Part shown: in pieces, positions 22,501-33,500 of the stretch | How the letters are laid out: every line of letters starts with the position of its first letter | Position numbering within the stretch: position 1 is the first letter of the stretch | Assembly (NCBI GenBank): GCA_021014325.1 | Contig: JAJGQC010000745.1 | Location: 54,703 to 118,702 of the forward strand | Reading direction: 5' to 3' | DNA from: Plazaster borealis | Lineage: Eukaryota; Echinodermata; Asteroidea; Forcipulatida; Labidiasteridae | DNA: 64,000 bases | The notes under the pieces: generated by a model | Database searches by the model: none | What the model was told of the DNA's origin: nothing | Seen by the model: only the letters and a program-made list of their open reading frames with translations | Translations under genes and position numbers: made by a program

Positions 22501-24424
22501 CCTTTGGCGACTTCTTGGATATTGTATCATATTTCCAAAACTTGTAATTCATAATAATAATAATAATGTACATATATAATACGCTGTGTCTGTCACAAAT
22601 GACACTCCTGGCGCAGAAATATCAAATCTGGTGGAGATTTTTAAGAATGATTTTATGAGACGAAGCAACCATAATACAACACCTTAAAAGAGATACAAGG
22701 TGAGGTGGCGCATAATTGCTGCCAGATCATGCCAGAAACACCAAGGCAAATCCCTTCTCTTAGCGTTAATTGTACTGGTTTCTTTTACATGCATTACACA
22801 ACACACGGACTAAGGGCTTTACATCTCATCTGAAGGGTGAAGCAAAAATGGTTAAGAGCTTAAGGACACAAGTGTCAAGACCGGGACTCGAACCCACACT
22901 CTGCTGATCAGAAACACCAGAGCTTGAGTTTAGTGTACTTGACCGCTTGGCCACAACACGCCAAAACCAATAAATTAACCAATTAATTATATTTTAAATA
23001 TTTCCCATTTTTACATAAGATCATTTACGGCTTAAACCTTGTGATATTTTGTCCATTTTGAAGAAAATGTTAGTATATTTGAAATATTATTGTTTTCAAT
23101 TATACCAAATTTGGAAGAAAAACAATGCTTACCCCTTCTGTATTTTGTCAATTCTGAAGAAAAGTAGGTTTATTAAATTGTTATTCCCAGCTAAATGTAA
23201 CATTTTGAAGATATATACCAGGTTTACCTTTTTTCTTTTCTTTTTTCTTTAAATGTGTAGAAAATTTATGTATTTCAAAATGTAGTCAGTTTGAAAATTG
23301 AGGAAATCTTAAATGCCAATTAGTGATTGATAGAAGTTTGACAAGCATGACAATTGATAATGAACTGTTTGACAAGACTTTTGTATCGGTGTGCCTAATT
23401 CATTTGCAAACTAAATGCATCTTTCATTTATGTGTGATCGTCAGCATACATTCTGACGAGCACCGGACGTCTGACAGAAACCCTGTATATTTGTACAATT
23501 TATATTATTTCTGTCAGTTCTGTAAAAGTGTTGGAAATGAACATTTTTTTAATAAAGTGTTCAAGTAATGTGGACACCATTGTTAAACCTGTCCAACACC
23601 TTAGCCCGATATTGACCCAATGTCAAACATGGCTACTGCTGCCACGCTCGCCATTGTGGGAGTCAACTCTTAAACGTGTCAAATGTTGTGTCGCCCAAAA
23701 GGCGCACTACACTGTACACAAACAGGGACATTGACTCCCAAAATGGCGCAACCAAGATTATTGTGATGATGGCGTCAGGTAAATTAGGTCAATGGCTGAT
23801 TTTACTGGTGTTGGATCATGCCAGTTATGGTTCTTGTAATTAATCATTTTCAATAATTCTTGTTAAAAATTGTTCTTAAATGGTGTGACTTGTAACGGCT
23901 TCAGTTTCAACTCAGTTGAGTATAATGTTTGAAACATGAGAACCAACATTATCAGTCCAGGGGTCGATTTCACAAAACTCTTCCTAACTTAGGACTAGTC
24001 CTTGGCAATGCTAAGAGATAGGACTAGTCTTAAGTACTGGTCCTAACTTAAGACTAGTCCTATCTCTTAGCATTGCCTTGGACTAGTCCTAAGTTAGGAA
24101 GAGTTTTGTGAAATCGACCCTGGTTCTTCTTAGAGCAAACTTTTGGATTAACTCCACATGGTTGTCCCCCTCAGTTAACGGCTGTAATCTTGTACGTCTT
24201 AATCTTGTAGATACGGCGACGATGCTGCCCGCTTGACAGACACCTCCCTGGATGCAGCAACCAACATCGGTTTCACGGCCTACAATCTCAATCATATCGG
24301 GGTCAAAGCCATCGCTAAACGGGCGGCGAAGGACACCGGCAAGGCGGTGTTTGAAGACTACAAGACTGAATCGCAGAAGAGGAAGATAACGAAATTTGAC
24401 GACCAAAACCCAAGTCAAAAATAG
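15801..24424 (+). CDS. SPART: Spartin (SPG20), six coding exons, in-frame TAG in exon 1
   Basis: Exons 15801-16561, 17631-17824, 19596-19774, 20949-21123, 22374-22464 and 24211-24424 join in phase for 538 codons including the stop; human spartin is 666 residues. Seen in order: an MIT helical region (about residues 20-110), a PPSY motif (146-149) like the human PPAY, a conserved block PEGVQIFFINAQGHVSAPSH through DWLYPLIP, and a C-terminal senescence domain (AEWITWGVGKGAVATG, DGVIEVASSSLQG, GFTAYNLNHIGVKAIAKR). In mammals spartin acts at endosomes and lipid droplets, where MIT binds IST1 and PPxY recruits HECT ligases. The human linker is longer, which explains the size gap. ATGATG at 15801 offers two starts; the second has the better context. 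The TAG at 16476-16478 breaks an otherwise conserved frame. Confidence 0.9.
16425..16430 (+). promoter_or_regulatory. Cryptic or alternative 5' splice site GTGAGT inside exon 1
   Basis: CTCCAG/GTGAGT is a perfect donor in phase 0. Use with the second AG of exon 2 (17637) would also be in frame and would remove the TAG. Confidence 0.4.
16710..17095 (+). mobile_element. TTAA-type MITE, family A, in spartin intron 1
   Basis: Complete, TTAA at 16710 and 17092. Closely related to the copy at 9456. Confidence 0.8.
17631..17824 (+). CDS. SPART: Spartin coding exon 2 (linker)
   Basis: Acceptor TTTTTAACAAAG/A completes the arginine codon of exon 1. Encodes AKIQTFERTIQELTVLKEQ and a Pro- then acidic-rich linker, ending ATT G/GTGAGT (phase 1). 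Confidence 0.82.
17936..18291 (-). mobile_element. TTAA-type MITE, family B, in spartin intron 2
   Basis: Complete copy. Its right TTAA (18288-18291) is also the left TTAA of the next element. Confidence 0.75.
18288..18660 (-). mobile_element. TTAA-type MITE, family A, abutting the family B copy
   Basis: Complete copy ending GTGTTCAGTGCCTTTAA. Contains the internal hairpin ACTTCTTGCAAGAAGT. Confidence 0.8.
19135..19595 (+). pseudogene. Decayed tandem copies of the spartin exon 3 region
   Basis: Blocks starting at 19236 (GTGCAGAGTGACTAGC) and 19474 (GGGCAGAGTGATCTC) parallel the true exon start GTGCCGAGTGGATCACC. CCTGATCAGCCATGGCGAAA (19384) and CCTGATCAATTATG (19153) parallel CCTGATCAACTATGGCAAA. 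The shared upstream motif ATGAATTA(G/T)TCATA also recurs. All copies carry stops. Confidence 0.7.
19596..19774 (+). CDS. SPART: Spartin coding exon 3 (start of senescence domain)
   Basis: Acceptor GTGTCATTACAG/G, donor AAG/GTAAAA. Encodes GAEWITWGVGKGAVATGHLI, matching human GASWVSWGLVKGAEITG. Confidence 0.88.
20035..20203 (+). repeat. Type F dispersed repeat in spartin intron 3
   Basis: Contains GTGCCCTTTGCAAAATGAAAA and GCCCTCTCGAAGATGAAATT, shared with 22073, 27680, 37120 and 45641. Confidence 0.5.
20204..20500 (+). pseudogene. Non-LTR retrotransposon tail fragment
   Basis: Frame gives YKARNGLTPTYLISLIS, then a stop, then AITVAAPALWNKLPLYSR. This is the YK-L-G-AP-YL ... AAP-LWN-LP signature at the C-terminus of CR1/RTE-like ORF2 proteins. 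Catalytic domains are absent. Confidence 0.55.
20949..21123 (+). CDS. SPART: Spartin coding exon 4 (senescence domain)
   Basis: Acceptor TTTCATTAG/GTC. Encodes VSKAVVDSLCFLTKRLG to DGVIEVASSSLQ and ends CAA G/GTACCA, phase 1. The donor lies in the first unit of a TTTGTACCCC minisatellite. Confidence 0.88.
21124..21440 (+). repeat. TTTGTACCCC minisatellite at the start of spartin intron 4
   Basis: About 30 imperfect units of TTTGTACCCC/TCTGTACCCC. It begins at the splice donor and gives long spurious ORFs on both strands. Confidence 0.85.
21441..22373 (+). other. Rest of spartin intron 4
   Basis: AT-rich sequence; a type F repeat in reverse orientation at 22073-22203. No other gene seen. Confidence 0.5.
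22374..22464 (+). CDS. SPART: Spartin coding exon 5 (senescence domain)
   Basis: Acceptor TACTTTCACAG/G, donor CACAA/GTAAGT. Encodes GFGTIYNGLEKAAKALAKN, like human GFSTVWQGLECAAK. Confidence 0.88.
22552..22965 (-). mobile_element. tRNA-derived SINE in spartin intron 5
   Basis: Reverse copy: ATAATAATAATAATG tail at 22552, B-box complement GGGACTCGAACCC near 22883, head complement GGCCACAACACGCC at the right end. Confidence 0.7.
22980..23290 (+). repeat. TTTTGTCAATTTTGA-type diverged tandem repeats
   Basis: CTTACCCCTTCTGTATTTTG and neighbours resemble the array at 25960-26470. No coding content. Confidence 0.45.
23958..24121. mobile_element. Near-perfect foldback element (about 75-base arms)
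   Basis: GGGTCGATTTCACAAAACTC at the left end returns as GAGTTTTGTGAAATCGACCC at the right end. The arms match almost throughout via TAGGACTAGTCC and CTAAGAGATAGGACTAG. It lies 90 bases before the last spartin exon. Confidence 0.85.
24211..24424 (+). CDS. SPART: Spartin coding exon 6 and stop
   Basis: Acceptor TTAATCTTGTAG/A. Encodes YGDDAARLTDTSLDAATNIG, GFTAYNLNHIGVKAIAKR and a basic tail to TAG at 24422. Confidence 0.88.
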
Positions 24425-25950
24425 GATTTTTGAGTGGAGAGGCTGGGTTGAGACATTGATTGATAAAGTGGGTTTTTTACATGAGAGTTGTGAAGACACG
24501 TCGATCTACAGTGCTTCAGTAAATCCTTCTTTAGTGGTGACCAGTGATGGGTAATTATAGGTTGCAGCATGGTAGCATTTTTAAATTATTTTTGAACGGA
24601 ATATCGCCAAACATCACAAGGCCCAGCCACTTCAAGGTGAGGGCTACACTTAACTGATTTGGGCCGGCACCAGGGGCACATTGCCACCTACTCCTGGGGC
24701 TGAAACAGGGTTACCCCTTCACAGTCCGTAAGGATGTAGGCATGGGGTATCATCCACTAGAAGCCTGGCTGGTAGATGCTCTACCTTCCCAACTTTTATG
24801 AAGCAATTATCGTTAAGTGCCTTGCTCAAGAGCACAAGTATCATGACCAGGATTCAAACCCACTCTCTGCTACTGACAACACCAGAGCTTGGGTCCGGTG
24901 AACTAGACCGCTCGGCCATACAAAAGTAGTATTTCAACAATAAGTTATCCTTCCATACTAACTTGGCAACCGGCCTCAATGACCCATCAATGACAATAAG
25001 AAAATTATGAGAAAATGCCTGTTGCAGTCCTCAGTGAAAAATGACTACGCATGTAATGCATTAGTTAGCTACTTACCACTTACCTTGTAGGAAAAATACT
25101 TAGGGCTTTGAGACACCCATCGGGAGTATAAAGCGCTATATAAGAACTGCGTATTATTATTATTAACTAAAGCACCTCCACACAATGCCTGTCTACCATT
25201 TCCACCATTTTGGGAATCAATTCCTTTGTGTACATTTTGACTGCCAAAATGGCGGACAGGATAGTCGCTTGTAATTGCGCTACGTGTTGTGCAATAATTG
25301 GTTATTACCTCATCTTGTACTTGCAGCACAATTTCATAAACACAACCTGAATTTTTCTAAAGAATGATGCTAAATACCTGTCATGCCAAGCTGGGTTCTT
25401 TTGCTTAAAGGAAATTCTCCTGAAGACGAGCAGAGTACACTGTTGGAAATGTCAAGACCACATCGGCTCCGAGAGAGCCAATACTCCTCCCGAAAGACAT
25501 TTACACATGCTTGTACCCGCAAGCTTACTAGTTATAATTACTTCGTAATCTCTGAAGTTTGGAATTTAAGCTGGGTTAAGTTTGATGGTCTTGGTGTAAA
25601 GACATCTCCTCTCAATTGTGATCTTTGGTTCGAATCCCACCCAAGCTTTCTATATGGATTTGATTTCAGCCCTTAATAAGCAGTGAGTAAAAATTGCTGC
25701 ATAACTAATGTGCAGGGAAAACCAAAGTTGGAATCAGGATTGGGAGGAATCCACACCAAAAAAATGTAATTGCAAAATATCCGTGATTTTTGGCACACAA
25801 CTTAGCTTTGGGAAAAGCAAACTTTTTAAAGAGAGTGCTGCGGCGTATATATGTAATAATTTTTGTAGATAATTGTTGAATTCTTAACCTCTATGGTTTG
25901 ACTTACAATGACAAATATTTGAATAGTATATTTTATGGTGATTTTGAAGA
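24425..25950 (+). other. Spartin 3' flank / probable 3' UTR region
   Basis: No further coding exon. Contains a reverse SINE head at about 24805-24923, a forward SINE tail at 25063-25165, and a CTTGTACCCGCAAGCTTACT element at 25405-25560 shared with 28211-28360. An AATAAA occurs at 25950; the true cleavage site cannot be fixed from sequence. Confidence 0.4.
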
Positions 25951-25959
25951 ATAAACATT

Positions 25960-26475
25960 TTCAAACTTTGAAGTGTCATTTAATTATGTGTTTTTGTAGA
26001 TTTTGAGGAGTAATTGAGTATTACAAAATTTGAATTATGGTCATTAATTTAGACTAACTATTTAAAAGAAATGCAAGCCTAACCCCTTATGTTTTTGGAA
26101 TGAAATTTGGAACTGTTATCATTTGAAAGAAATGCAAGGCTTGCACCTTGTGGTTTTTGGTCAATTTTGACAAAATATTGAGACTTCAAAATTTGAGGTA
26201 TTGTCATTTACATTCCAAATTTGAAAGAAATGCAAGGCTTACCCCTTGTGGTTTTTGTCAATTTTGACAAAATACTGAACATTTCACAATTTATTTGAAA
26301 TTCTTTTCCTCTTCAAATGAAGTGGTTTTTGGTCAATTTTGACAAAATATTGAGACTTCAAAATTTGAAGTATTGTTATTTAGATTCAAAATTTGAAAGA
26401 AATGCAAGGCTTACCCCTTATGTTTTTGGTAAATTTTGACAAAATACTGATACTTTTGAAAGAAACGCAACACAT
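25960..26475 (+). repeat. Tandem repeats of about 115-120 bases
   Basis: Four to five diverged units containing GAAAGAAATGCAAGGCTTAC, TTGTGGTTTTTGTCAATTTT and TTTGACAAAATACTGA. Confidence 0.65.
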
Positions 26476-26584
26476 TTTTCATAAGAATTCCCAATTAGAC
26501 TAACTTTGGATGCAACACTCTTGTTTTATTTCACAATTTCTTTTTACTTTTTAATAATTGAAAAAGACATTTTTGTTACAACTA

Positions 26585-26757
26585 GGGCCCAATATCATAG
26601 AGCTGCTTAAGCACAAAAAGTAACTAATCACAAAGCAAATTTGATATACCATGTAATGGTTACCAGCTAAAATGACATGTCACAGGTACAATTTGTGACT
26701 AGTTTCCTACTCGTTTTTGCTCAGCAGAATTTTTTTTCAAGCAATGAAATTGGCCCA
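26585..26757. mobile_element. Palindromic element, type D
   Basis: CCCAATATCATAGAGCTGCT at the left end, GCAATGAAATTGGCCC at the right end. Confidence 0.5.
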
Positions 26758-26999
26758 GAAATAAACAAATTTGATTTGTTAAACTTTAACTGCAATCAGC
26801 TGACGTCTGAAGGAATGTCATTGCAGAGTTCTATCATTTCCAGTAGAAATAAAAATTAAAAAACAATTTTGACGATGGCACTCTGGACGTAAAAGGTCGC
26901 CATCTTGTGTCTCTGGTGACAGACACAAGAAACTGGACACAGATCATTGGCAAATTTTCAGTGCTGCTTAAAAATTACAAAATACATGGTTAGATTATA

Positions 27000-27142
27000 T
27001 TTATTAAAGAGTTAACAAGACAATATAAATGTTCTGATATGCCAATTATATTCTTTTATCAAAAAAGCTTAATTTCCAAACGGTGGTCTAAGTTTGTTTT
27101 TAAATCAAGTACATCAAATAAAATGTAGTACTTCTATTTAAT
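27000..27142 (-). terminator. Candidate poly(A) signals of CCDC22
   Basis: On the minus strand ATTAAA is at 27137-27142 and AATAAA at 27000-27005, about 330 and 465 bases after the CCDC22 stop. No nearer canonical signal was seen. Confidence 0.25.
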
Positions 27143-27468
27143 CGGTTTACTCTCCTGCCCAACTGGCCCATTCCACAAAATTCCACAGGATGCAACCATG
27201 CCCAGTAGGCCGGTTCCAAATAGTCGACTAGTGTAGTCAAACCATCGTCGACTAGACAGAGTTCGGGCTAACGTAGTCAAACTATGGTCAATGATGGTTC
27301 TTGCGCGAACTTGGCCCTGATAGTATAGTAGTGAAACATACAGTTGGTCATGAAAAATTTTGTTTTATCTTTTCAAATCATTATAACCATTTTTACAGTT
27401 TCTAAACGGTTGGTCGGGTTACAGGAAACATAACTATTTTGTTTAAGCCTGATCAATTAAGTTTGAGG

Positions 27469-27582
27469 CTATTTGCCTTTAACTTTGGCGAGCAGAGCAG
27501 CGTTTTCTTTCTTCATTTCTTTGTTATCGGCAGAGATCTTCTCCAAGTTAGCTGTGGTCTTCTTGTTGCTTTCCAAATCAAT
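27469..27582 (-). CDS. CCDC22: CCDC22 coding exon 15 and stop
   Basis: Acceptor TAAATTCAG; IDLESNKKTTANLEKI ... KKENAALLAKVKGK then TAG, matching human KKTLSNLEKI and ENAGLLGRV. Confidence 0.9.
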   Translation of the reverse strand: MDLESNKKTTANLEKISADNKEMKKENAALLAKVKGK

Positions 27583-30500
27583 CTGAATTTAAAAAACAAA
27601 AAATGAACAGAACATCGTCATGAGTTTCAAGGATAATGGTACATTATTCAGGCATAGAATTACATGTATGCCATGCCCCTTCAAACGTGCCCTTTGCAAA
27701 GGGAAAATAACCTTGCCCTCTCAAAGATGAAATTTCAGGGCTGATAATTTTGTGTTTTTCTCTCAGTGGGGAAAGCAAATACTCCAAAAAAGTGACTGGC
27801 GCTAAAGCACAAAGGCCTGTAGTACTGCCGTGTCATGGTCGAATGGTCTAAGTGCACCAGACTCAAGCTCTGGTGGCTAAGTCACTGGGGTGTGGGTTCG
27901 AATCCCAGTTGTGACAATTGTGTCCTTAAGTATAATTGCTTCACATCACCCAGGGGGTAAATGGAACATCATCAATGTCAAGTTGTTCGAAAACCACAAA
28001 TTCCCGAGTTCATGGAGGTTCAATAAACAAAAATTTAGCAATATTTCAAGTTTCTCAAATTTCAAACATGAAAATCTACAACCATTAATAAAATAACCCT
28101 AAATTCAGCAATTCTTGGATTTCATTCACAGTTTTGATTTTCAGGATTGAGGTTTGGCTTTTAATGCAATTTATATATTGGCTAAGAAGTAACTATAAAT
28201 AATAAACTTGCAGGTACAACCGTGTGTAAAATCTCTTTTGGAGGAGTATTGGCTCTGAAAAGAGCAGGTGTGGTCTCGACGTTTCAAACAGTATACTCTG
28301 CTCGTCTTCAGGAGATATTTTACACATGGTTGTACCGGCAAGCTTACTAATTATAGTTACTTCTTATTTTCCACACCATGCAAAGCTTCAAACACCACTT
28401 TATATATTAGCTGTTTTACCTGGTCCTCCAGATCTCTGATCTCCCTCACAATGCTGCCTGTCTCTTCAACGGTCTTAATCAGCTGATCAAAGTTCTACAA
28501 GAAAGAAAAAGTAAAACGGAAACCAAACTGAAGTTTAATATAACTCATTTTATAATTTGTTTCAAAAACTCTGCTGATGATATCAAAGTAAGCTTTAATT
28601 ACAATGTATTGTTTTAATCACTGGCTATATGGCAGTTACAGGTTGAATGGCTTTTAACTGGCTATGGCAGTTACAGGTTGAATGGCTTTAGCTGGCACCG
28701 CCGAGCAAAGATATCGACAAAATAAGGAGACTGCCAACATTAGTGCTAGTAGCTTAGTTAGTGGAGCACCGGCATAATAATCTGCAGATAGCAGGTTCAA
28801 GTCCCGCTCTAGTCAATTCTTCTGTGATCAAACCCCCAAAACGTCTTTAATCCTAACGGTCCAAACCCTATTCAGGAATTTGTCCGACTTTGTAGGTTTT
28901 GGTACTGCATGCCCAAAACCAACTGGTTATCAATGGAACAGGCATACCAATGTTAATGAAAGGGTCTGTATACGTTTGGTAATGACTCATAAAATTAATG
29001 GCAATAAAAACTTAGTGGTAAGAAGTACAGCAGCTTCTGAGAGTATAAAGCATTTTGAGAAACATTTCACTTTAAAGTAATGTGCTTATGGAAAAAAATA
29101 TCAGTTTTTATGTAAAAAAAATTGAATCTGAGAAGCGTTACTGACAGTAACGTTTCTCAGATTGTGTATTCCAATTGCAGATTATTCTTCCTGCGTGGAC
29201 ATAACCGCTCCAGATTTATTAAATATCTCAAAAACGCTACCACCTTTTGAAATGAAATTTTCACAGGTTAGTTTTATGGTATATATCTACAACTAGTTCC
29301 AATTACCAAACGTATAAACTCCCTTTAAGACTAATCATTTGGGTGTTGCATGTGATTTTGTTTTTTCCGACGCTTGATAAGCTCTGTATACTTCTGAGTC
29401 CAGTGGAAAAGACCCACAGACTACTCGAGTGGGATTCTAACCCACAACCTTTGCATTCTGGAGCAGATGTCTTAACTGCTCGACCACCGAGCTTCTTACC
29501 TCATGTAGAGCTGCCAGGTATTTATACGCCTTCCGTACAGCCTCGTCTTTCTTAGCGTCCTACAACACAAGTAAGACATGAATGGATGTAATTATTTATC
29601 AAACATTATCACATCAGCATAAAGAGAAAAGACATCGTTGTGTTTTGGGGAAAAGTAGACACATTCCCACTTGGTAGTTTACAATAAGTAACTCATACAG
29701 CAACAGGTGAACAATTCAGCACATTTGGTGATCAAGTGTTAATTGAAACAATCAAAATAAAAAATCTTTTATGTTTTGTCAGTGCACATACAGATCAGGC
29801 TTATACCAATTGCAGTAATTAAAATAAGCAACAGCCCATATGCACAAGTGACATCTTCAAAATATACCTAGATATTGGGAAACAGAGTCCAGTTCAAAAA
29901 TGAATCAAGCTGCCAACATGGACGCCATGCTATGGTTTACGTTATGCCAGGTTTAATAATAATAATAATAATAATAATAAGACTTGTAATGCGCACATAT
30001 CCACCCTGCTGGGTGTTCAAGGCGCAGAAGTTGTGTACAGCAATGCTTCAAAGTCAGTACACCAAGACAATTGCTGGTGCTTCTTGGACTCGGACTTCCC
30101 CCAGAATCCTTTGCGCGCCAATCATGCGCATTAGAACATTGATATCTGAGGCTGGCGTTCTAGCTGTATGGCCAATGTCTGCTGGCTGATCTGGTTAATA
30201 TCGCCACACATGCATAATAATAATAATAATAATAATAATAATATAGTCTTTTATAACGCACGTATCTACCAATAAGGTACTCAAGGCGCTTGAACAGACA
30301 CAAACAGTAAGTTTTTCACGCAAGGTATGCGGGGCTACATTTTTGAAGTATGAGACCTATTCCTTTACATGGTTTACAAGGTGCTGTGGCGCAATATGCT
30401 GCTGATCAAACCAGGAACAGCTGGGCAAACCCCTTCTCTTTACGATAAGTGCACTGGGTTCTTTCACGTGCATTACACAACACATGGGACCTACGGCTTA

Positions 30501-33500
30501 TTGTCCCATCCGAAGGACGAAGCATGTGGTTAAGTGTCTTGCTTAAGAACACAAGTGTCAAGACTGGGATTCGAACCCACACTCTGCTGATCAGAAACAC
30601 CAGAGCTTGAGTTCGGTGTTCTTATCCGCTTGGCCACGACACTCCATGTCACATGGTATTGATGCTCCTGCCAACAGCTGACATAGAGGGCGCGCACACG
30701 AGACGAACTTTCTCTGTGTTCTATATCTATGCCTGGAAAAAATTTTACTGTTAAATTTTAGCATTTGAGAAACACTCTGCTAGGTTTGAAATTCGAGGCC
30801 ATAAACAAAAGTTGTTACTTTTATGCCGTAAGTGCAAAGTTCTGTGGTAAGCAGAGCAATAAAATAAGCATAGGGCCCAATTTCATAGAAACTATTGCTA
30901 ACCATTTTCTGCTAAGCTAAAATAAGCATGATACCAGTCACAGATGTGTTTGGAATGGTATTTTGGCTGGTAACCTTATTCTGATAAGCGTAATTGTATT
31001 GTGCATAGCCACTTTTTGTGCTTAAAGGTAGGGTGTACTTAACTTTTGGTAACTACTCCACAAGTTAATGACCATAAAAACTTACTTAATAAAGAGCACT
31101 GGAGAGCTGTTGATATTATAAAACATTGTGAGAAACGACTCCCTTGAAATAATGTAGTTTTGGAGAAAGAGGTAACTTTTCACCCAAAACTTTACTCTGA
31201 GAAAGGCTTCAGGCATCTGAAAGCACACGATTCTATGCAACAAGGGTGTTTTTTCTTTCAATATTTTCTTGCAACTTTTGATGACCAATGATGAGCCCAG
31301 AACTTCACAGGTTTGTTATTTTATGAATATTTTGGGAAACACCAAGTGAGGATATTGTGCCCAATTTCCTGGCTCTGCTTACCGCCAAGTTCTCCGCTTG
31401 CGATCACCATTCTTTGCTTACAGGGCCAGCGTCGAATTTCTGCACTGACTGTGTAAGCAAAGAATGCCAAGTAACGTGGACTATGCACTAGCACAAGCAG
31501 AAATTCCCTGCTAACCTGTGAAATACGCTTGACGTAAGCGCGGAACTCCCTGCTTCCATAAGGGCCGATTCTTTGCTTACGGTAAGCAGAGCCATGCAAT
31601 TGGGCCCTGGTCTTTGACAATTACCCAAGGTGTACCCTGCCTTGAAGCAGCCCCTGTGAAATTAAGCCCAGGTATAATTTTCTTGCAGCTGGATTGTTCC
31701 GTTAAAGAAAACCAAAAAGGAAAATGATTTGACCTTGAAGATGAGTTCATCAGTGACGGTGAACGTCCGGTCCAGTTTACCAGACAAATGGTTGATCTCC
31801 TTCTGAAGCGTCTTGGTATCTACAAGAACCTTCTGGATCTCGTCTTTCTGCTTGCGGATGTTTGCCACAATCTCCAGGATTCTACGTGTGTAAGCCGATC
31901 GATTGACGTCCTTTGTCATCCTCTCGTACTCGGCTGCCTGTGAAGGAAATCCAAAACAATCAAACACCTTCATGGCCTGGACCAAATTTTATAAAGCTGT
32001 TAACCGCCAAGCGCATTTTTGTGCTGAGCTTTTATATGACAAGAAACACAAAAAAGGGGACCAATTTGCATCTGTCATAAGCAATTTTTTTTGCAATGGT
32101 TGTATTTTCTTTTTTAAGTACGTGAAATCACCCAAGAAGTGTTCCAACGTCCAACATCAACATATGAATGGACATGCAGGTGTGTTATGAAAATAGTTTG
32201 AGTTGACTTTTTAAGTCTTTTTTAAGTCCCCCACAAGTTTCCTCAAAAGTTACCTAAATTTCCCGTCCATTATTTAATTGAAATTTTAGGGGAATTAAAA
32301 AACAAATGCTAGTAAACAACTCAAACTATTTTCAGTTTAAGCCTGCATGTCCTTTTTACATGTTGGAGTACTTTTAGATGGTTTCAGGTACTTAAAGGCA
32401 TCGTACACGTTTGGTAATTGTCAAAGACCAGTGTTCTCACTTGGTGTATCCCAACATATGCATCAAATAACAAGCCTGTGAAAATTTGGGCTCAATTGGT
32501 CATCGAAGTTGCAAGAAAATGATGGAAAGAAAAAACACCCTTGTTGTACAAATTTGTGTGCTTTCAGATAAAAAAACTTCTTGCAAGAAGTTTTTATTAT
32601 TTTAGTGAGAAATTACCTCTTTCTCAAAAACTACGTTACTTCAGTCGGAGTCGTTTCCTACAATGTTTTATACTATCAACAGCTCTCCGTTGCTTGTTAC
32701 CAAGTAAGTTTTTATGCTAATATTTGTTTTTGAGTCATTACCAAACGTGTACGATTCCTTTAAAAAAAAAATTCAACCTTTGCACAAAAAAATGCCAACG
32801 TGACCGATGCAAAGTGGTGCCCTTTACTGTGTTTCTTGTTATATGACAGAAAAATGTGCATAAGCAAAAGAGCATTTTATAAATGATCAAAAGAATTGAT
32901 GGTGCCTGAATGCGTTCACATTATTTGCCATCGTGCGTTGCTCATCTGTTTGCGTTGTAGTGGTTATGCAATAGAACCTCTACCGAGGGCTGCTCCGTAA
33001 GCAGAAAATTACTGCTTACAGACTTAATTAAATAGACCCCTGTTCTCGGATATAAAATAAACAACCCATTTGTTTATAGGATTTGAGGCATTGCATGGTG
33101 AGGTATCAATATATATTTGGTTTGCGGTAACACCATGTGTATATCTACTAGGTAGATTTTGTTCTTTGAGAACTTGTCTTGCTTATTATTCTACTGCCGC
33201 AGAGTAGAATATTCGGAATTCGGGAGACTTCTCAGTTCTTAAATCTACTTGCTAGGTAAATTTTGTTCTATGAGAACTTGTCTTGCTTATTATTCTACTG
33301 CCGCATAGTAGAATATTCAACCCATTTGTTGAAATGCAAAGTTATGGAAAACAATGAGTATCTGACAGAAGACAAGGTAATCCATTGTAAAGTTACAATG
33401 TAATCAATGGTCAAGATAGAAGACAACATAATCCATTGTCAAGATTGAAGACAATGTAATCCATTGTCATAATGGTCATAATAGAAGACAATGTAATCCA

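Noticed and set aside
27829..27920. tRNA gene candidates at SINE heads (also 4141, 28738, 29400-29500, 41917, 44660)
   Set aside because: A and B boxes are present, but acceptor and anticodon stems do not pair and SINE bodies follow.
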